Source: an uncultured Acetatifactor sp.
Lineage (GTDB): Bacteria > Bacillota > Clostridia > Lachnospirales > Lachnospiraceae
Assembly (NCBI GenBank): GCA_904501885.1
Contig: CAJGCP010000039.1
Coordinates: forward strand, 1-15,281
Length of the DNA stretch: 15,281 bases
Direction of reading: 5' to 3'
In this document: one piece after another, positions 1 to 7,356 of the stretch
Position numbering within the stretch: position 1 is the stretch's first letter
Layout of the letters: each line of letters begins with the position of its first letter
Notes under the pieces: model-generated
The model's input: only the letters and a program-made list of their open reading frames with translations
The model's database searches: none
Told to the model about the DNA's origin: nothing
Translations under genes and position numbers: made by a program

Positions 1-1964
1 GCCATGGAGGTGCCACTCATGACGCCATACTGGCCATCGGTAAGGGTGGAATAGATATTGCCGCCATAACCGGTGATATCCGGCTCCAGCTTCAAGTCGG
101 GGGTAACGCCGATACTGGAGAAATCACTCATCTGGCCAGCCATGGGGCTGTACACCGGCAGCATATCATAGGAACCGGCCAGCACCAGCGTACCCACGCC
201 ATCCTCGCCTGCAGCCTCTGCCAGAATGGCGCCGTCCGCCTTCGTGATGAACGCATTGGGCAGCACACCGGCATCCAGCATATTGACCAGCACGCCGTCG
301 ACATTGTCATAGACAATACAAATGAGCGCACCGGCTTCATAGGCATTTCTCTGCTTGGACAGGAAGTCCAGGCCACCACGCTCAACCACGGCAACTCTGC
401 CTTCCATATCCAGACCCTCGTAATCGGATGCTTCACCGGCGCCGGGAACCATGACATAGTCAAAGGTCTGGCCACCGTAATTGAGAACGATGGGGTAAAC
501 GCCTACATCATTGTAGCCAATCTTGTGTTCGCCCACGGTAAAGTAATTGAGGCGGGTCTGCACATTCTCGATGGAAGCTACCGTGGTAGCGCCGATATAA
601 GTACCGGGGCTGCCCACAAGGCCGATGTCAGGATCGCAGGTCAGGTTCAGGTTGGTGCCGTAGTTACTGCCGTAACCGAAAGAATAATCGTTGCCGGCAG
701 TAATGGTAGCGATCATATCACTGCTGAGGATCTGGGAGAAAATCGCATCGATGGCTTCACCCTCGGAGGAGAAGCCGGCGGGAGAACCCAGACTCAGGTT
801 CATTGCGTCTACATTCAGGCGGAAGCAGTCTTCCACGGCTGCCAGAATGTCATCAAAGTAAGCGCCGCCGTTGAGGCCGAACACCTTCATGACCAGCAGC
901 TGGGCCTCAGGTGCCACGCCTACCACATCGGTGGTGGGAATGTCATTGGCAGCGGCAATACCCGCAACATGGGTGCCGTGGTCAATGATCATGTCATTAT
1001 CATGGGTCACATCCAGGCTTTCATCCACATAGTTGAAGCCAAAGGGGACCTTCGCACTGTGGTACACCGCTTCCGCAGTCAGATTGCTGCCGTAGAGTTC
1101 GTAGGCATTCAGACTGGTCAGCACGGACTCCAGCTCAGAGAGCGTCAGGGAGGTATCCGTCAAAACGGGCGCATCCACGAAGGAGGGATGGTCCACATCC
1201 AGACCCGTATCGATGATGGCGATCCGCATACCCTCACCGTGATAGCCCAGTGTCTGCCAGGTCTGTGCAGCGCCGGCCAGGTCGGTAGCGGAGTCCGTAT
1301 GGGGTTGTGCGTCAGCATTGGTCACATCCGCAGGCAGATCGTAGCAAGGTGCCACAAAAGCAGACTTAACGCCCCGGATCTGGCGAATGGCTTCCAGGCT
1401 GCCATAAGGAACCACAACGGCCAAGCCGCTGATAGCCACATTGTAGCGGTACTTTTCGGTCACCCGCTCCTTGCCACCGGCAGCGGCAGCGATCTTTGCC
1501 ATAACAAGATCCTGGCCGCGCGTGATCGTCTTTACGGCAGACTGGGTATAAACAGTGTTTGCGATCTGCTCCGTGGTGAAGCCGCGTTGGAGAAGACCCT
1601 CTTCTTCCAGGACGACGATGACCTTGACCATTTCATTTTCATCGTAGATCAGCTGTTCAATTTCCTCATTACCGCTCATAGCCAGCAGCTGCTTCAGATC
1701 CACATCCATACCCAGGATCTTCTGGATCTGCACAGCGGCTGCCGCAGCGGCATCGGGCTTGTTCTGCTGCAGAGCCGCCACATACTCTGCCAAAGGAGAG
1801 CGGATGGCCTCGATCTTGCGATCGTCGCCCTGGAGGGCGGAAAGCAGCGTCTTATAAGACTGTTCGTCTGCGTCCTGGGTAATTGCCAGGGTGGTCATGG
1901 GCAGCACGCTCAACAGCAGGCACACGACCAGCAGCAGAGAAAGGAAACGATTCAATTTTTTCAT
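1..1964 (-). CDS. Secreted S8 (subtilisin-like) serine protease with PA domain, 3' end outside window
   Basis: The protein starts at an ATG 7 nt after GGAGGG and has a signal peptide (MKKLNRF, a Leu/Val-rich core, cleavage near TLA at about residue 27). The catalytic triad of family S8 is readable: Asp252 in IIDTGLD, His329 in DHGTHVAG and Ser653 in SGTSMA, with ITAGN supplying the oxyanion Asn. The His-Ser distance of about 320 residues is explained by an inserted protease-associated (PA) domain at about 495-592 (GRVAVVERGG, AGALICIVYDN). An I9-like propeptide probably occupies about 70-190 (inferred). This is the architecture of large lactocepin/C5a-peptidase-like surface proteases, which degrade extracellular proteins. 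The gene is cut by the window edge just after the catalytic Ser, so its C-terminal domains and wall anchor are unseen. Its start overlaps the stop of the upstream gene (ATGA), implying co-translation. A long opposite-strand reading frame over it is a shadow. Confidence 0.95.
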   Translation of the reverse strand, partial: MKKLNRFLSLLLVVCLLLSVLPMTTLAITQDADEQSYKTLLSALQGDDRKIEAIRSPLAEYVAALQQNKPDAAAAAAVQIQKILGMDVDLKQLLAMSGNEEIEQLIYDENEMVKVIVVLEEEGLLQRGFTTEQIANTVYTQSAVKTITRGQDLVMAKIAAAAGGKERVTEKYRYNVAISGLAVVVPYGSLEAIRQIRGVKSAFVAPCYDLPADVTNADAQPHTDSATDLAGAAQTWQTLGYHGEGMRIAIIDTGLDVDHPSFVDAPVLTDTSLTLSELESVLTSLNAYELYGSNLTAEAVYHSAKVPFGFNYVDESLDVTHDNDMIIDHGTHVAGIAAANDIPTTDVVGVAPEAQLLVMKVFGLNGGAYFDDILAAVEDCFRLNVDAMNLSLGSPAGFSSEGEAIDAIFSQILSSDMIATITAGNDYSFGYGSNYGTNLNLTCDPDIGLVGSPGTYIGATTVASIENVQTRLNYFTVGEHKIGYNDVGVYPIVLNYGGQTFDYVMVPGAGEASDYEGLDMEGRVAVVERGGLDFLSKQRNAYEAGALICIVYDNVDGVLVNMLDAGVLPNAFITKADGAILAEAAGEDGVGTLVLAGSYDMLPVYSPMAGQMSDFSSIGVTPDLKLEPDITGYGGNIYSTLTDGQYGVMSGTSM

Positions 1965-2734
1965 ACGTTGTCCCTCCTCTTATTCTGTGCCATCAACACG
2001 GCAAAGCCACCGGCAGAAGCGGCGGCCAGACAAACTGCCAAAATGATCATCGCACTGTCGCCGGTATCCACATTGTCTTCCCGCAGCTTCAGCGCTGCCA
2101 TTGCGTCATTGAGCGCCTGTGCGGCAGCATCCACCTCAGCCTGGGTCGCATTGGGATCGTCCAGCACTTCCTTGGCCTCCTGCAGTGCATCCTCAACGGC
2201 AGCAAAACTCTTTTCCGTATACTCGGACTTGTCCAGGCCTTCTGCCTTCGCAATGGCCTGTTCCAGAGCAGCGGTATCCAGCCCGGCGGTCACGGTTGCG
2301 CCCGCAACATCCACCAATTCACCATCGGCATAAATGCCGTCACTTTCGGCGGCAACGGTAGTTACCTGGGAAACCTCGCCAACAGCCCGGAACCGAATCG
2401 TCAGCATCAGGGTCTTCTCCCCTGTAAGCTGGCTGCCGACCCATGCAAAGGCCACCGTGCCGGCGGTCTGATCGTTGACGCTGCTCATAGCGTAAGCGCC
2501 GGAGGTCGTCACACCCACGAGGACAAAAGCTTCGGCATCATAGCCAACGGCAAAACGTCCGTTGGTCACGCCGTCACAGTCCTGAAGGAAAACGGTAACG
2601 ACCGTTTCTCCTTCTCTGGTCGCTGCTTGCAAATGCAGGGCCGGGAGGCTATCCGTTTCTGTGGCAAATGCCGTTGTCGAAAGGAGCAACAGCATAACCA
2701 GCACCAGAAGGGTTGCATAAATTCTTCTTTTCAC
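1961..2734 (-). CDS. Secreted surface protein: cohesin-like domain, FIVAR domain, LPXTG-like anchor
   Basis: This 257-residue protein uses a GTG start (MKRRIYA). It has a signal peptide with cleavage near AFA at residue 24, then a beta-rich cohesin-like domain at about 30-148 (AFVLVGVTT, GTVAFAWVG, LMLTIRFRAVG). A helical FIVAR-type repeat follows at about 153-217 (LEQAIAKAEGLDKSEYTEKS; ALNDAMAALK). The tail is a wall-sorting signal: NVDTGDS at 221-227, a hydrophobic segment and the basic end KRRDNV. VDTGD is close to the NPXTG/LPXTG variants that sortases use in Clostridia. It is the first gene of a two-gene unit; its TGA stop overlaps the ATG of the S8 protease by 4 nt. Cohesin-like domains bind dockerins or other surface partners, so a role in placing or partnering the protease at the cell surface is inferred. 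No dockerin is visible in the window. Confidence 0.85.
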   Translation of the reverse strand: MKRRIYATLLVLVMLLLLSTTAFATETDSLPALHLQAATREGETVVTVFLQDCDGVTNGRFAVGYDAEAFVLVGVTTSGAYAMSSVNDQTAGTVAFAWVGSQLTGEKTLMLTIRFRAVGEVSQVTTVAAESDGIYADGELVDVAGATVTAGLDTAALEQAIAKAEGLDKSEYTEKSFAAVEDALQEAKEVLDDPNATQAEVDAAAQALNDAMAALKLREDNVDTGDSAMIILAVCLAAASAGGFAVLMAQNKRRDNV

Positions 2735-2864
2735 GTAATCTCTGCCTTTCTTCTTGTTTTCTGGGGAGCAGCACCTTCAATAGATCCCGGAGAAAGTAGA
2801 AGGTGTTTTCCTGGATAAGCAATTATTTTTCCGGTGCAGGGCAGCAAGCCTGACGCACCGGAAC
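2735..2864 (-). promoter_or_regulatory. Leader distal part: two hairpins before the GTG start
   Basis: Two further stems lie between the pseudoknot and the gene. One pairs TTCCGGTGC with GCACCGGAA (9 bp, 2829-2863). The other pairs CACCTTC with GAAGGTG (7 bp, 2772-2778 with 2799-2805). Neither is followed by a T-run, so they are not intrinsic terminators; control of translation or RNA stability would fit better. The ribosome binding site before GTG is weak (AAAGG, GGCAGAG). A 64-codon open frame across this leader lacks a plausible ribosome binding site and conflicts with the RNA structure, so it is not called. Confidence 0.35.
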
Positions 2865-2954
2865 GCAGTTGCACAGCTTGAACCGTCAAAAAAACGCCGT
2901 TGTTAACCCGGCATTTCAAGAGCATCTTTATAACGGCTACATCTGTGTTTCTGC
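2865..2954 (-). promoter_or_regulatory. Candidate pseudoknotted aptamer-like leader RNA
   Basis: The leader begins almost at the predicted start of transcription. A closing stem is visible: GCAG (2951-2954) with CTGC (2865-2868), and CACAG (2943-2947) with CTGTG (2872-2876), around an AAA/CAA internal loop. Inside it, GCCGTT (2932-2937) pairs with AACGGC (2896-2901), and CTTGAA (2915-2920) pairs with TTCAAG (2877-2882). The order a-b-a'-b' makes an H-type pseudoknot. AACGGCG is followed by a run of seven T, so the first stem could also act as a terminator; AGCCGTT can alternatively pair with GACGGTT (using G-U). This is the layout of a riboswitch aptamer, but it matches no class I can name with confidence. 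Pairings were found by eye. Confidence 0.4.
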
Positions 2955-2963
2955 ATCCTGCCT

Positions 2964-2993
2964 ATTATAGCACACAATAGCCATTCATAGCAA
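2964..2993 (-). promoter_or_regulatory. Promoter of the cohesin/FIVAR-S8 protease unit
   Basis: Read on the minus strand: -35 TTGCTA (2988-2993), an 18-bp spacer, and -10 TATAAT (2964-2969). TGC just before the -10 gives an extended -10. Transcription should start near 2957, about 220 nt before the GTG start. The -10 is a perfect consensus and the -35 matches 4 of 6. Confidence 0.7.
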
Positions 2994-3173
2994 GTTCATA
3001 TTTTGTACAATTCATATAACCATTATTGTGCAAAACGCCATTTTTAGTATACTTTACACATTCCTGCATGCCTCCTCCCGCAAGGATGGGCAATCACGGG
3101 ACAAAACATAGGGCAGCATGGTTTTTACGCTTTTACAAAAACAGTTTATACTTTTCAGACCACAAAACAAAAG
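2994..3173. other. Intergenic, AT-rich, no feature seen
   Basis: No reading frame with a ribosome binding site, no RNA gene and no strong repeat was found here. It lies upstream of the protease-unit promoter and beyond the terminator of the tRNA remnant, so it is probably plain chromosomal spacer. Confidence 0.5.
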
Positions 3174-3209
3174 AAAAAGTCCTGAAATCTTGCGATTTCA
3201 GGACTTTTT
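3174..3209. terminator. Bidirectional intrinsic terminator beside the tRNA-fMet remnant
   Basis: A perfect 15-bp stem (AAAAAGTCCTGAAAT / ATTTCAGGACTTTTT) encloses the 6-nt loop CTTGCG. The A-run on one side and T-run on the other make it work in both directions. It starts one nucleotide past the CCA end of the tRNA-fMet fragment, which is where a tRNA transcription terminator belongs. That suggests this end keeps the original chromosomal 3' flank of the tRNA gene. Confidence 0.9.
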
Positions 3210-3210
3210 A

Positions 3211-3255
3211 TGGTTGCGGAGGCAGGACTCGAACCTACGACCTCCGGGTTATGAG
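3211..3255 (-). pseudogene. 3' half of tRNA-fMet (CAT), truncated: probable attachment-site (att) remnant
   Basis: On the minus strand this reads from the anticodon loop CTCATAA (anticodon CAT), through CCCGG, a variable loop and a T-arm with GTAGG-TTCGAGT-CCTGC, to CTCCGCA-A-CCA. The encoded CCA and the A at position 72 (normally opposite C1) are hallmarks of bacterial initiator tRNA rather than elongator tRNA-Met. Upstream of the loop the D-arm, 5' anticodon strand and 5' acceptor strand are missing and the sequence is unrelated. A tRNA gene cut exactly at the anticodon loop with an intact 3' half is the classic product of site-specific integration by a tyrosine recombinase. The full-length tRNA-fMet is expected at the other end of the element, outside the window. 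Confidence 0.85.
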
Positions 3256-3707
3256 AAAACGCCCGGTTGTCACTCTCATTCCATTCCTGTCCCAAAAGTT
3301 CCTAGTTTTACATGAAAATTAGTTTTCTCCAAACATTTATTTTCCTCATCGTACCACACGATCCCACCATTTCCCATAGCGGTTGGTGTCATCCGTTGGT
3401 GTCAAACCGCGCAGCATACATCTGCTTTTAAAAAACTAATGAGCAACTCACCGCGTCGGGTTTTAAACGGAATAGCACACCAATCTCCGGGTTCAGTACA
3501 CTGTAATGCAAAATAACACGTAATTATATGGGCATGAGCATTGTGTTTTGCCATGCACTCAAGCTGTAAGTACTGCCTCCATGAATGCAAGTCTATTGTT
3601 ACCGTGTCGGCATTCTGCCATCAGAACCATATAGCTATACATAGCAACCATTCATTGCCCTTACCCATATTATTATACCTTATTCTGTTGGCAAATTGAC
3701 TCGTAAT
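3256..3707. other. Element-end intergenic region without a convincing gene
   Basis: Apart from the direct repeat at 3382-3404 nothing is clear. A 62-codon minus-strand frame (3402-3590) contains HNAHAHII, faintly like the His-rich motif of Mob relaxases. It has no ribosome binding site, no homologous-looking flanks and no other relaxase motif, so it is at most a decayed fragment. No intrinsic terminator is obvious downstream of the four-gene operon that ends at 3708. Confidence 0.4.
3382..3404. repeat. Tandem direct repeat GTTGGTGTCA x2 near the att end
   Basis: GTTGGTGTCA occurs at 3382-3391 and 3395-3404 (13-bp period), about 130 bp inside the element end. The pair is bracketed by a short inverted repeat, GCGGTT (3379-3384) and AACCGC (3405-3410). 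Short direct repeats this close to an att core are typical arm-type binding sites for tyrosine integrases; that role is inferred from position only. Confidence 0.45.
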
Positions 3708-4367
3708 CTATGCTACAAAATCGAACAGTAGATGATACAGAGTAATAAGTTCTCCATCCAGCGTCCTGATATGTGTCGTTTTATACTGGGAATCTCTTGT
3801 CCCAAATACTCTAGTTAGATTGGTGCGAGGATTTATCGTTGCTATTTCTTTGCTAAGATCGTCTACAATTTCTGAAATATTCCCCGTCAAGACATAGCCA
3901 ATCATTGCAGAAACTGTGGATCTGGAACCATATCTTCCACTGGTATAATTGTTTACTCCAGTCGAGACATATCGCTTAATATGCTTATTATCATGGTCGT
4001 ATAGATTTTTACACTCTGCGCCAAAATAGCCCTCGTCTTTACTCCATGCTCTAAAGCAAAAGTCGATAGCCGGAGATTGTCCTCGGTTTTTTGCTAGCGT
4101 GTCATCTTCATATTGGACGGTAGGACTAAGACGAACAGATATTCTCGACGCTCTGTTTTCTTGGTGCCACCTTTCATTGACTCTAAGATACCACTCCTGA
4201 GTAATGGAATTTTCATTCATGTCCGAAGTAATTACATTCTCAGTACGCAAATCGTCATATCCCTGCCACATAACAGACAGCACTTCAACAACACCATTTT
4301 TACCTATTCTCTTTGCAAGATCGACAGGCATTGGATTCGATGCCGATATGTTACGAATACTACTCAT
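3708..4367 (-). CDS. Small PD-(D/E)XK-like nuclease, last gene of the methyltransferase operon
   Basis: This 219-residue protein is read from ATG at 4367 (MSSIRN), which sits 7 nt after GGAGG; the nearer ATG at 4373 is too close to that site. The start overlaps the methyltransferase stop by 8 nt. No close family is recognised. A PD-(D/E)XK-type core is suggested by PAID102 followed 15 residues later by FGAE118CK120, with helices and a Gly-rich stretch (GVNNYTSGRYGSRS, 137-150) behind. D102, E118 and K120 would be the metal-binding and catalytic residues. There is no signal peptide or membrane segment. Position after an adenine methyltransferase that lacks an evident nuclease domain fits a restriction subunit. 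The nuclease call is by pattern only; the operon link is clear. Confidence 0.6.
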   Translation of the reverse strand: MSSIRNISASNPMPVDLAKRIGKNGVVEVLSVMWQGYDDLRTENVITSDMNENSITQEWYLRVNERWHQENRASRISVRLSPTVQYEDDTLAKNRGQSPAIDFCFRAWSKDEGYFGAECKNLYDHDNKHIKRYVSTGVNNYTSGRYGSRSTVSAMIGYVLTGNISEIVDDLSKEIATINPRTNLTRVFGTRDSQYKTTHIRTLDGELITLYHLLFDFVA

Positions 4368-7356
4368 TTTCATTCCTCCACACACGCATGATATCTGCAT
4401 ATATATCGTCTGCATCACGACATGCTGATGAATAGTTCCAATATCTTGCTTGATTTGGCTTGACGATGCAAATGCTGTTTTTACCGTAGACACGTACATT
4501 GCGTTTAACAAACACACTTCCGGAGCGTCCTTCTAGTAACTGACCATCCAATCTTTCTAGGAGTTTGTCCATATCGTCCTTATTATTACTCATACAAAAC
4601 TCAGGCTTCATTGCTGATGAGAAATCCAACTCAGCAACCACCAAAGGAGCTGCACTTCGATAAACACAACACGACGCCGAAAAACTGTTTCCAAGTGTAT
4701 TTCTCAGAACCTCTTGAAGTACTGCGTTGTAAGAACTCAATAGCGTATCGTTTGGACGCATCAGTGCTGTCGATTTTTCCTTTTTACAGTAGAAATCATA
4801 GACATAGTCTATTGCATTATCAATGAGTGCCACTTCGTATGGATATAAGCGATACTCGCGATACACAAAATCATCAACTCGACTCAAGTCAGAGGCATAG
4901 CTAAATGTATCAAAAATTCTTTCCGCCTCAGATAGAGATTGCTCGCTTGGGGTAGGTATGGGTGTATCAAGAATATCTCCCGCTTCAAGTTCATCCCGCT
5001 CCACAAGCCATCTGCGATTAGTCATCATCTGGTAATAAGAGAATACCTTCGAGCAGATTATTAAACAGCAATACTTTAGAATTTTGTCATTTCCATGCAC
5101 TCCAAGAAAACTATGATTAAATACAGCATCGAAATCTAGGACATCTGCAAAAAAACGTGCTCCCTTATGGCTTTGCTTAATAATCAAATGCGGAGCTTTG
5201 AAGATGGAACGCTTTGTTTCAACAGTACATTCCATCTGGTTATCCTGCATTTTAGGCAGGCATTCTAGATTACTTGCTTGAGGAACAAAGGTTCTTGCAT
5301 TCAAGACCGGCATTCCCAGAAAATCCGTACATGTTTTTTTCCGGTTTCCTAGTTTATAACCCTCCGCATAAACCATGCTATTTGCATCAAATAACATACG
5401 AAATGTTGTTCCTTGTGTTTGCATAACCTGGATAAGATCCAAGTCTCTAGGGGAACCCCACATTGCAATTTTCCATATTAAGTCGTTGTCTATAAGTTCT
5501 CTCGGAATGCGACATATGTTGTTGGGTTCTATCAAAAAACTACGCTTATCCTCTATTGTATAAAGAGGTTTCGGAGTACAATAAAAGATAGGATCAGCAT
5601 TTAATTTATCACCTTTTCGATAAATCACTCCAACCGCAGGACTTACTGCATGTTCGAATAGAACCCATCTAAACGCAGAATAATTAATTACTACAGAGAC
5701 ATCAAAGTGGCTAAAGAAAGCTTTCCTAAATTGACGGGCAGTATCAGATCGGTTAAAAAGGAATGATTTACTTGGAAGCAGCAAACATATCGTTCCATTT
5801 GGACATACCTCACCCGCACGCCAAGCAAATGCTTGAGCAATTTGCTTATCACTAACCTTTAATTTATTGCTTTTTATATAGCCCTGAGCTGCCGGTGAGA
5901 GCTTGCTTTCCCATGGAGGGTTGCCAATAACGACAGAATAATCATTCTTCTCAAACTCACAATCCCGATCAAAAAAATCATTATGGAATAAATTATTTTG
6001 TAGCAAATGCGGGAAATGCATATCATTCCAAATTGTTCTTGGATCGAGAAAGTCACACATGGCAAGGCTTAAACTGAACGACGCAATCCGAATTGCTTCC
6101 TTGTTGCAATCCACGCCAAAAATGCATGACTGCATAATTTGTATTAAGCTTTTTGGCTGAATGCTTGCAGGTCTGTTAGTAAAAATCCAACGTCCCACTA
6201 AGCGTCTATATGCTTCTACCAAGAAAATACCAGAGCCGCAAGACGGATCAAGTACTTTTTGCACTGTATAGCTGCCTTCCCAGGGCAAAACTTCATCCAT
6301 CAGCATCTCAACCAAATGATACGGCGTATAATATGTGCCATTATCTTTGTCTGGATCAGTTTCTGCCAGATGGAAAAATAATTCGTAAATACTACTAATT
6401 AGCTGAATGGGTATTGCATTGAAAGAATAAAGAGTCCACAGTACAGTTTGTTGAGTCGCAAGGTCGCTTTTTCCAAGTAAAAATTGTTGCAATTCAGACA
6501 AGTCTTCCTGGCAAATAATTGTCTTCTCATTATCATTTACGGGGAATATATCACCATTGAACTTGCACTCTAATTCCAGAAACAGACTATAGGTTGCGTC
6601 ATGGCTCTCTAATACATCGGTGTATGACTTTGCTCCCGGTAGGAATTTGTCAAAAAAGTCTGAAGGAAAAACCGATTTGTTATTAGAATCTGTTCTTTCT
6701 TCAAGATACTTAATCAGGATTGAGCGACCCAGGAGGCTGTGCACAATTTCGCATCGTTGTTGATCACTTATTTGTCTGCCAGGAACTCTCCTTTTGATAT
6801 TATTCAAAAGAGTCTTTCGAATAGCCTTGAGATTATCCATAAGCGTCATATCCACGCGAGTGTTAATATTAAAACGCTTACGATTCACCTCCCAAAATCT
6901 ACCTGTTTCAATTTGTGTTCGGTGAAATTGCTGTAGCTGTTTGCGTTGGGCTTCAAGCTCGCTGACTATCGAAATCCTTTCGAATAATCCTACGCTATTG
7001 TCATAAGTACCATCCTCTCCACGTAAGGCCGGAGGTTCGTAATTGTTATAGACTAAGAGCTGATCAGGCAAGACGATAAAAAGCAAGGGAGCTTCGCCAC
7101 TATTCCAAGCTAAGCGATGTAGCTCTGCTATTTTTGCGGGATCATAGGAATCCATCGCAGAAAAGTAGATCAACGGAATTTTGGGGATTCCTTCAGAATC
7201 ACGAAGAAAGTATACTGCATCAACATTCAGTTTTTCCTTTGCTTGTAAAAAAAAGTAGTCCTGAAAGACTGTAATCTTCCCATCAGTATTATCCGTTAAG
7301 CCGTTGCTATAATTCATATCTAGGGCTTGGAAGATACTTCCCAAACTATATTCCAT
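4360..7356 (-). CDS. Eco57I-like N6-adenine DNA methyltransferase (R-M type), 998 aa
   Basis: The ATG follows AAGGAG by 8 nt. Class I methyltransferase motifs are clear: YYTPYHLVEMLMDEVL about 30 residues upstream, SAM-binding motif I VLDPSCGSGIF at about 367, and the N6-adenine catalytic motif IV NPPW at about 476-479 (VVIGNPPWESK). The C-terminal third (about 650-990) looks like a target-recognition region, with LGMPVLNARTF and IIKQSHKGARFF resembling the TaqI/Eco57I group. The N-terminal 150 residues (LIYFSAMDSYDP, LLFIVLPDQLLVYNN) resemble the N-domain of R-M fusion proteins, but I see no E-x-K nuclease signature there. Unlike typical type IIG enzymes, cleavage may therefore reside in the small downstream protein. 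It overlaps the upstream radical SAM gene by 11 nt and the downstream nuclease-like gene by 8 nt. Role: methylation of adenine in specific DNA sites, probably as part of a defence system. Confidence 0.92.
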   Translation of the reverse strand: MEYSLGSIFQALDMNYSNGLTDNTDGKITVFQDYFFLQAKEKLNVDAVYFLRDSEGIPKIPLIYFSAMDSYDPAKIAELHRLAWNSGEAPLLFIVLPDQLLVYNNYEPPALRGEDGTYDNSVGLFERISIVSELEAQRKQLQQFHRTQIETGRFWEVNRKRFNINTRVDMTLMDNLKAIRKTLLNNIKRRVPGRQISDQQRCEIVHSLLGRSILIKYLEERTDSNNKSVFPSDFFDKFLPGAKSYTDVLESHDATYSLFLELECKFNGDIFPVNDNEKTIICQEDLSELQQFLLGKSDLATQQTVLWTLYSFNAIPIQLISSIYELFFHLAETDPDKDNGTYYTPYHLVEMLMDEVLPWEGSYTVQKVLDPSCGSGIFLVEAYRRLVGRWIFTNRPASIQPKSLIQIMQSCIFGVDCNKEAIRIASFSLSLAMCDFLDPRTIWNDMHFPHLLQNNLFHNDFFDRDCEFEKNDYSVVIGNPPWESKLSPAAQGYIKSNKLKVSDKQIAQAFAWRAGEVCPNGTICLLLPSKSFLFNRSDTARQFRKAFFSHFDVSVVINYSAFRWVLFEHAVSPAVGVIYRKGDKLNADPIFYCTPKPLYTIEDKRSFLIEPNNICRIPRELIDNDLIWKIAMWGSPRDLDLIQVMQTQGTTFRMLFDANSMVYAEGYKLGNRKKTCTDFLGMPVLNARTFVPQASNLECLPKMQDNQMECTVETKRSIFKAPHLIIKQSHKGARFFADVLDFDAVFNHSFLGVHGNDKILKYCCLIICSKVFSYYQMMTNRRWLVERDELEAGDILDTPIPTPSEQSLSEAERIFDTFSYASDLSRVDDFVYREYRLYPYEVALIDNAIDYVYDFYCKKEKSTALMRPNDTLLSSYNAVLQEVLRNTLGNSFSASCCVYRSAAPLVVAELDFSSAMKPEFCMSNNKDDMDKLLERLDGQLLEGRSGSVFVKRNVRVYGKNSICIVKPNQARYWNYSSACRDADDIYADIMRVWRNENE

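Noticed and set aside
525..2333. 602-codon plus-strand open frame
   Set aside because: It lies antisense to the S8 protease and the cohesin-like gene, has no ribosome binding site or domain pattern, and results from GC-rich codon use on the other strand.
3118..3322. Two small plus-strand frames across the tRNA remnant
   Set aside because: They translate the terminator and the antisense of the tRNA fragment.
3402..3590. 62-codon frame with HNAHAHII, faintly relaxase-like
   Set aside because: No ribosome binding site, no second relaxase motif and no size to carry a domain; chance or fossil.
3640..3707. TATAAT-like box on the minus strand downstream of the operon
   Set aside because: No matching -35 at 16-18 bp and no gene for it to drive before the tRNA remnant.
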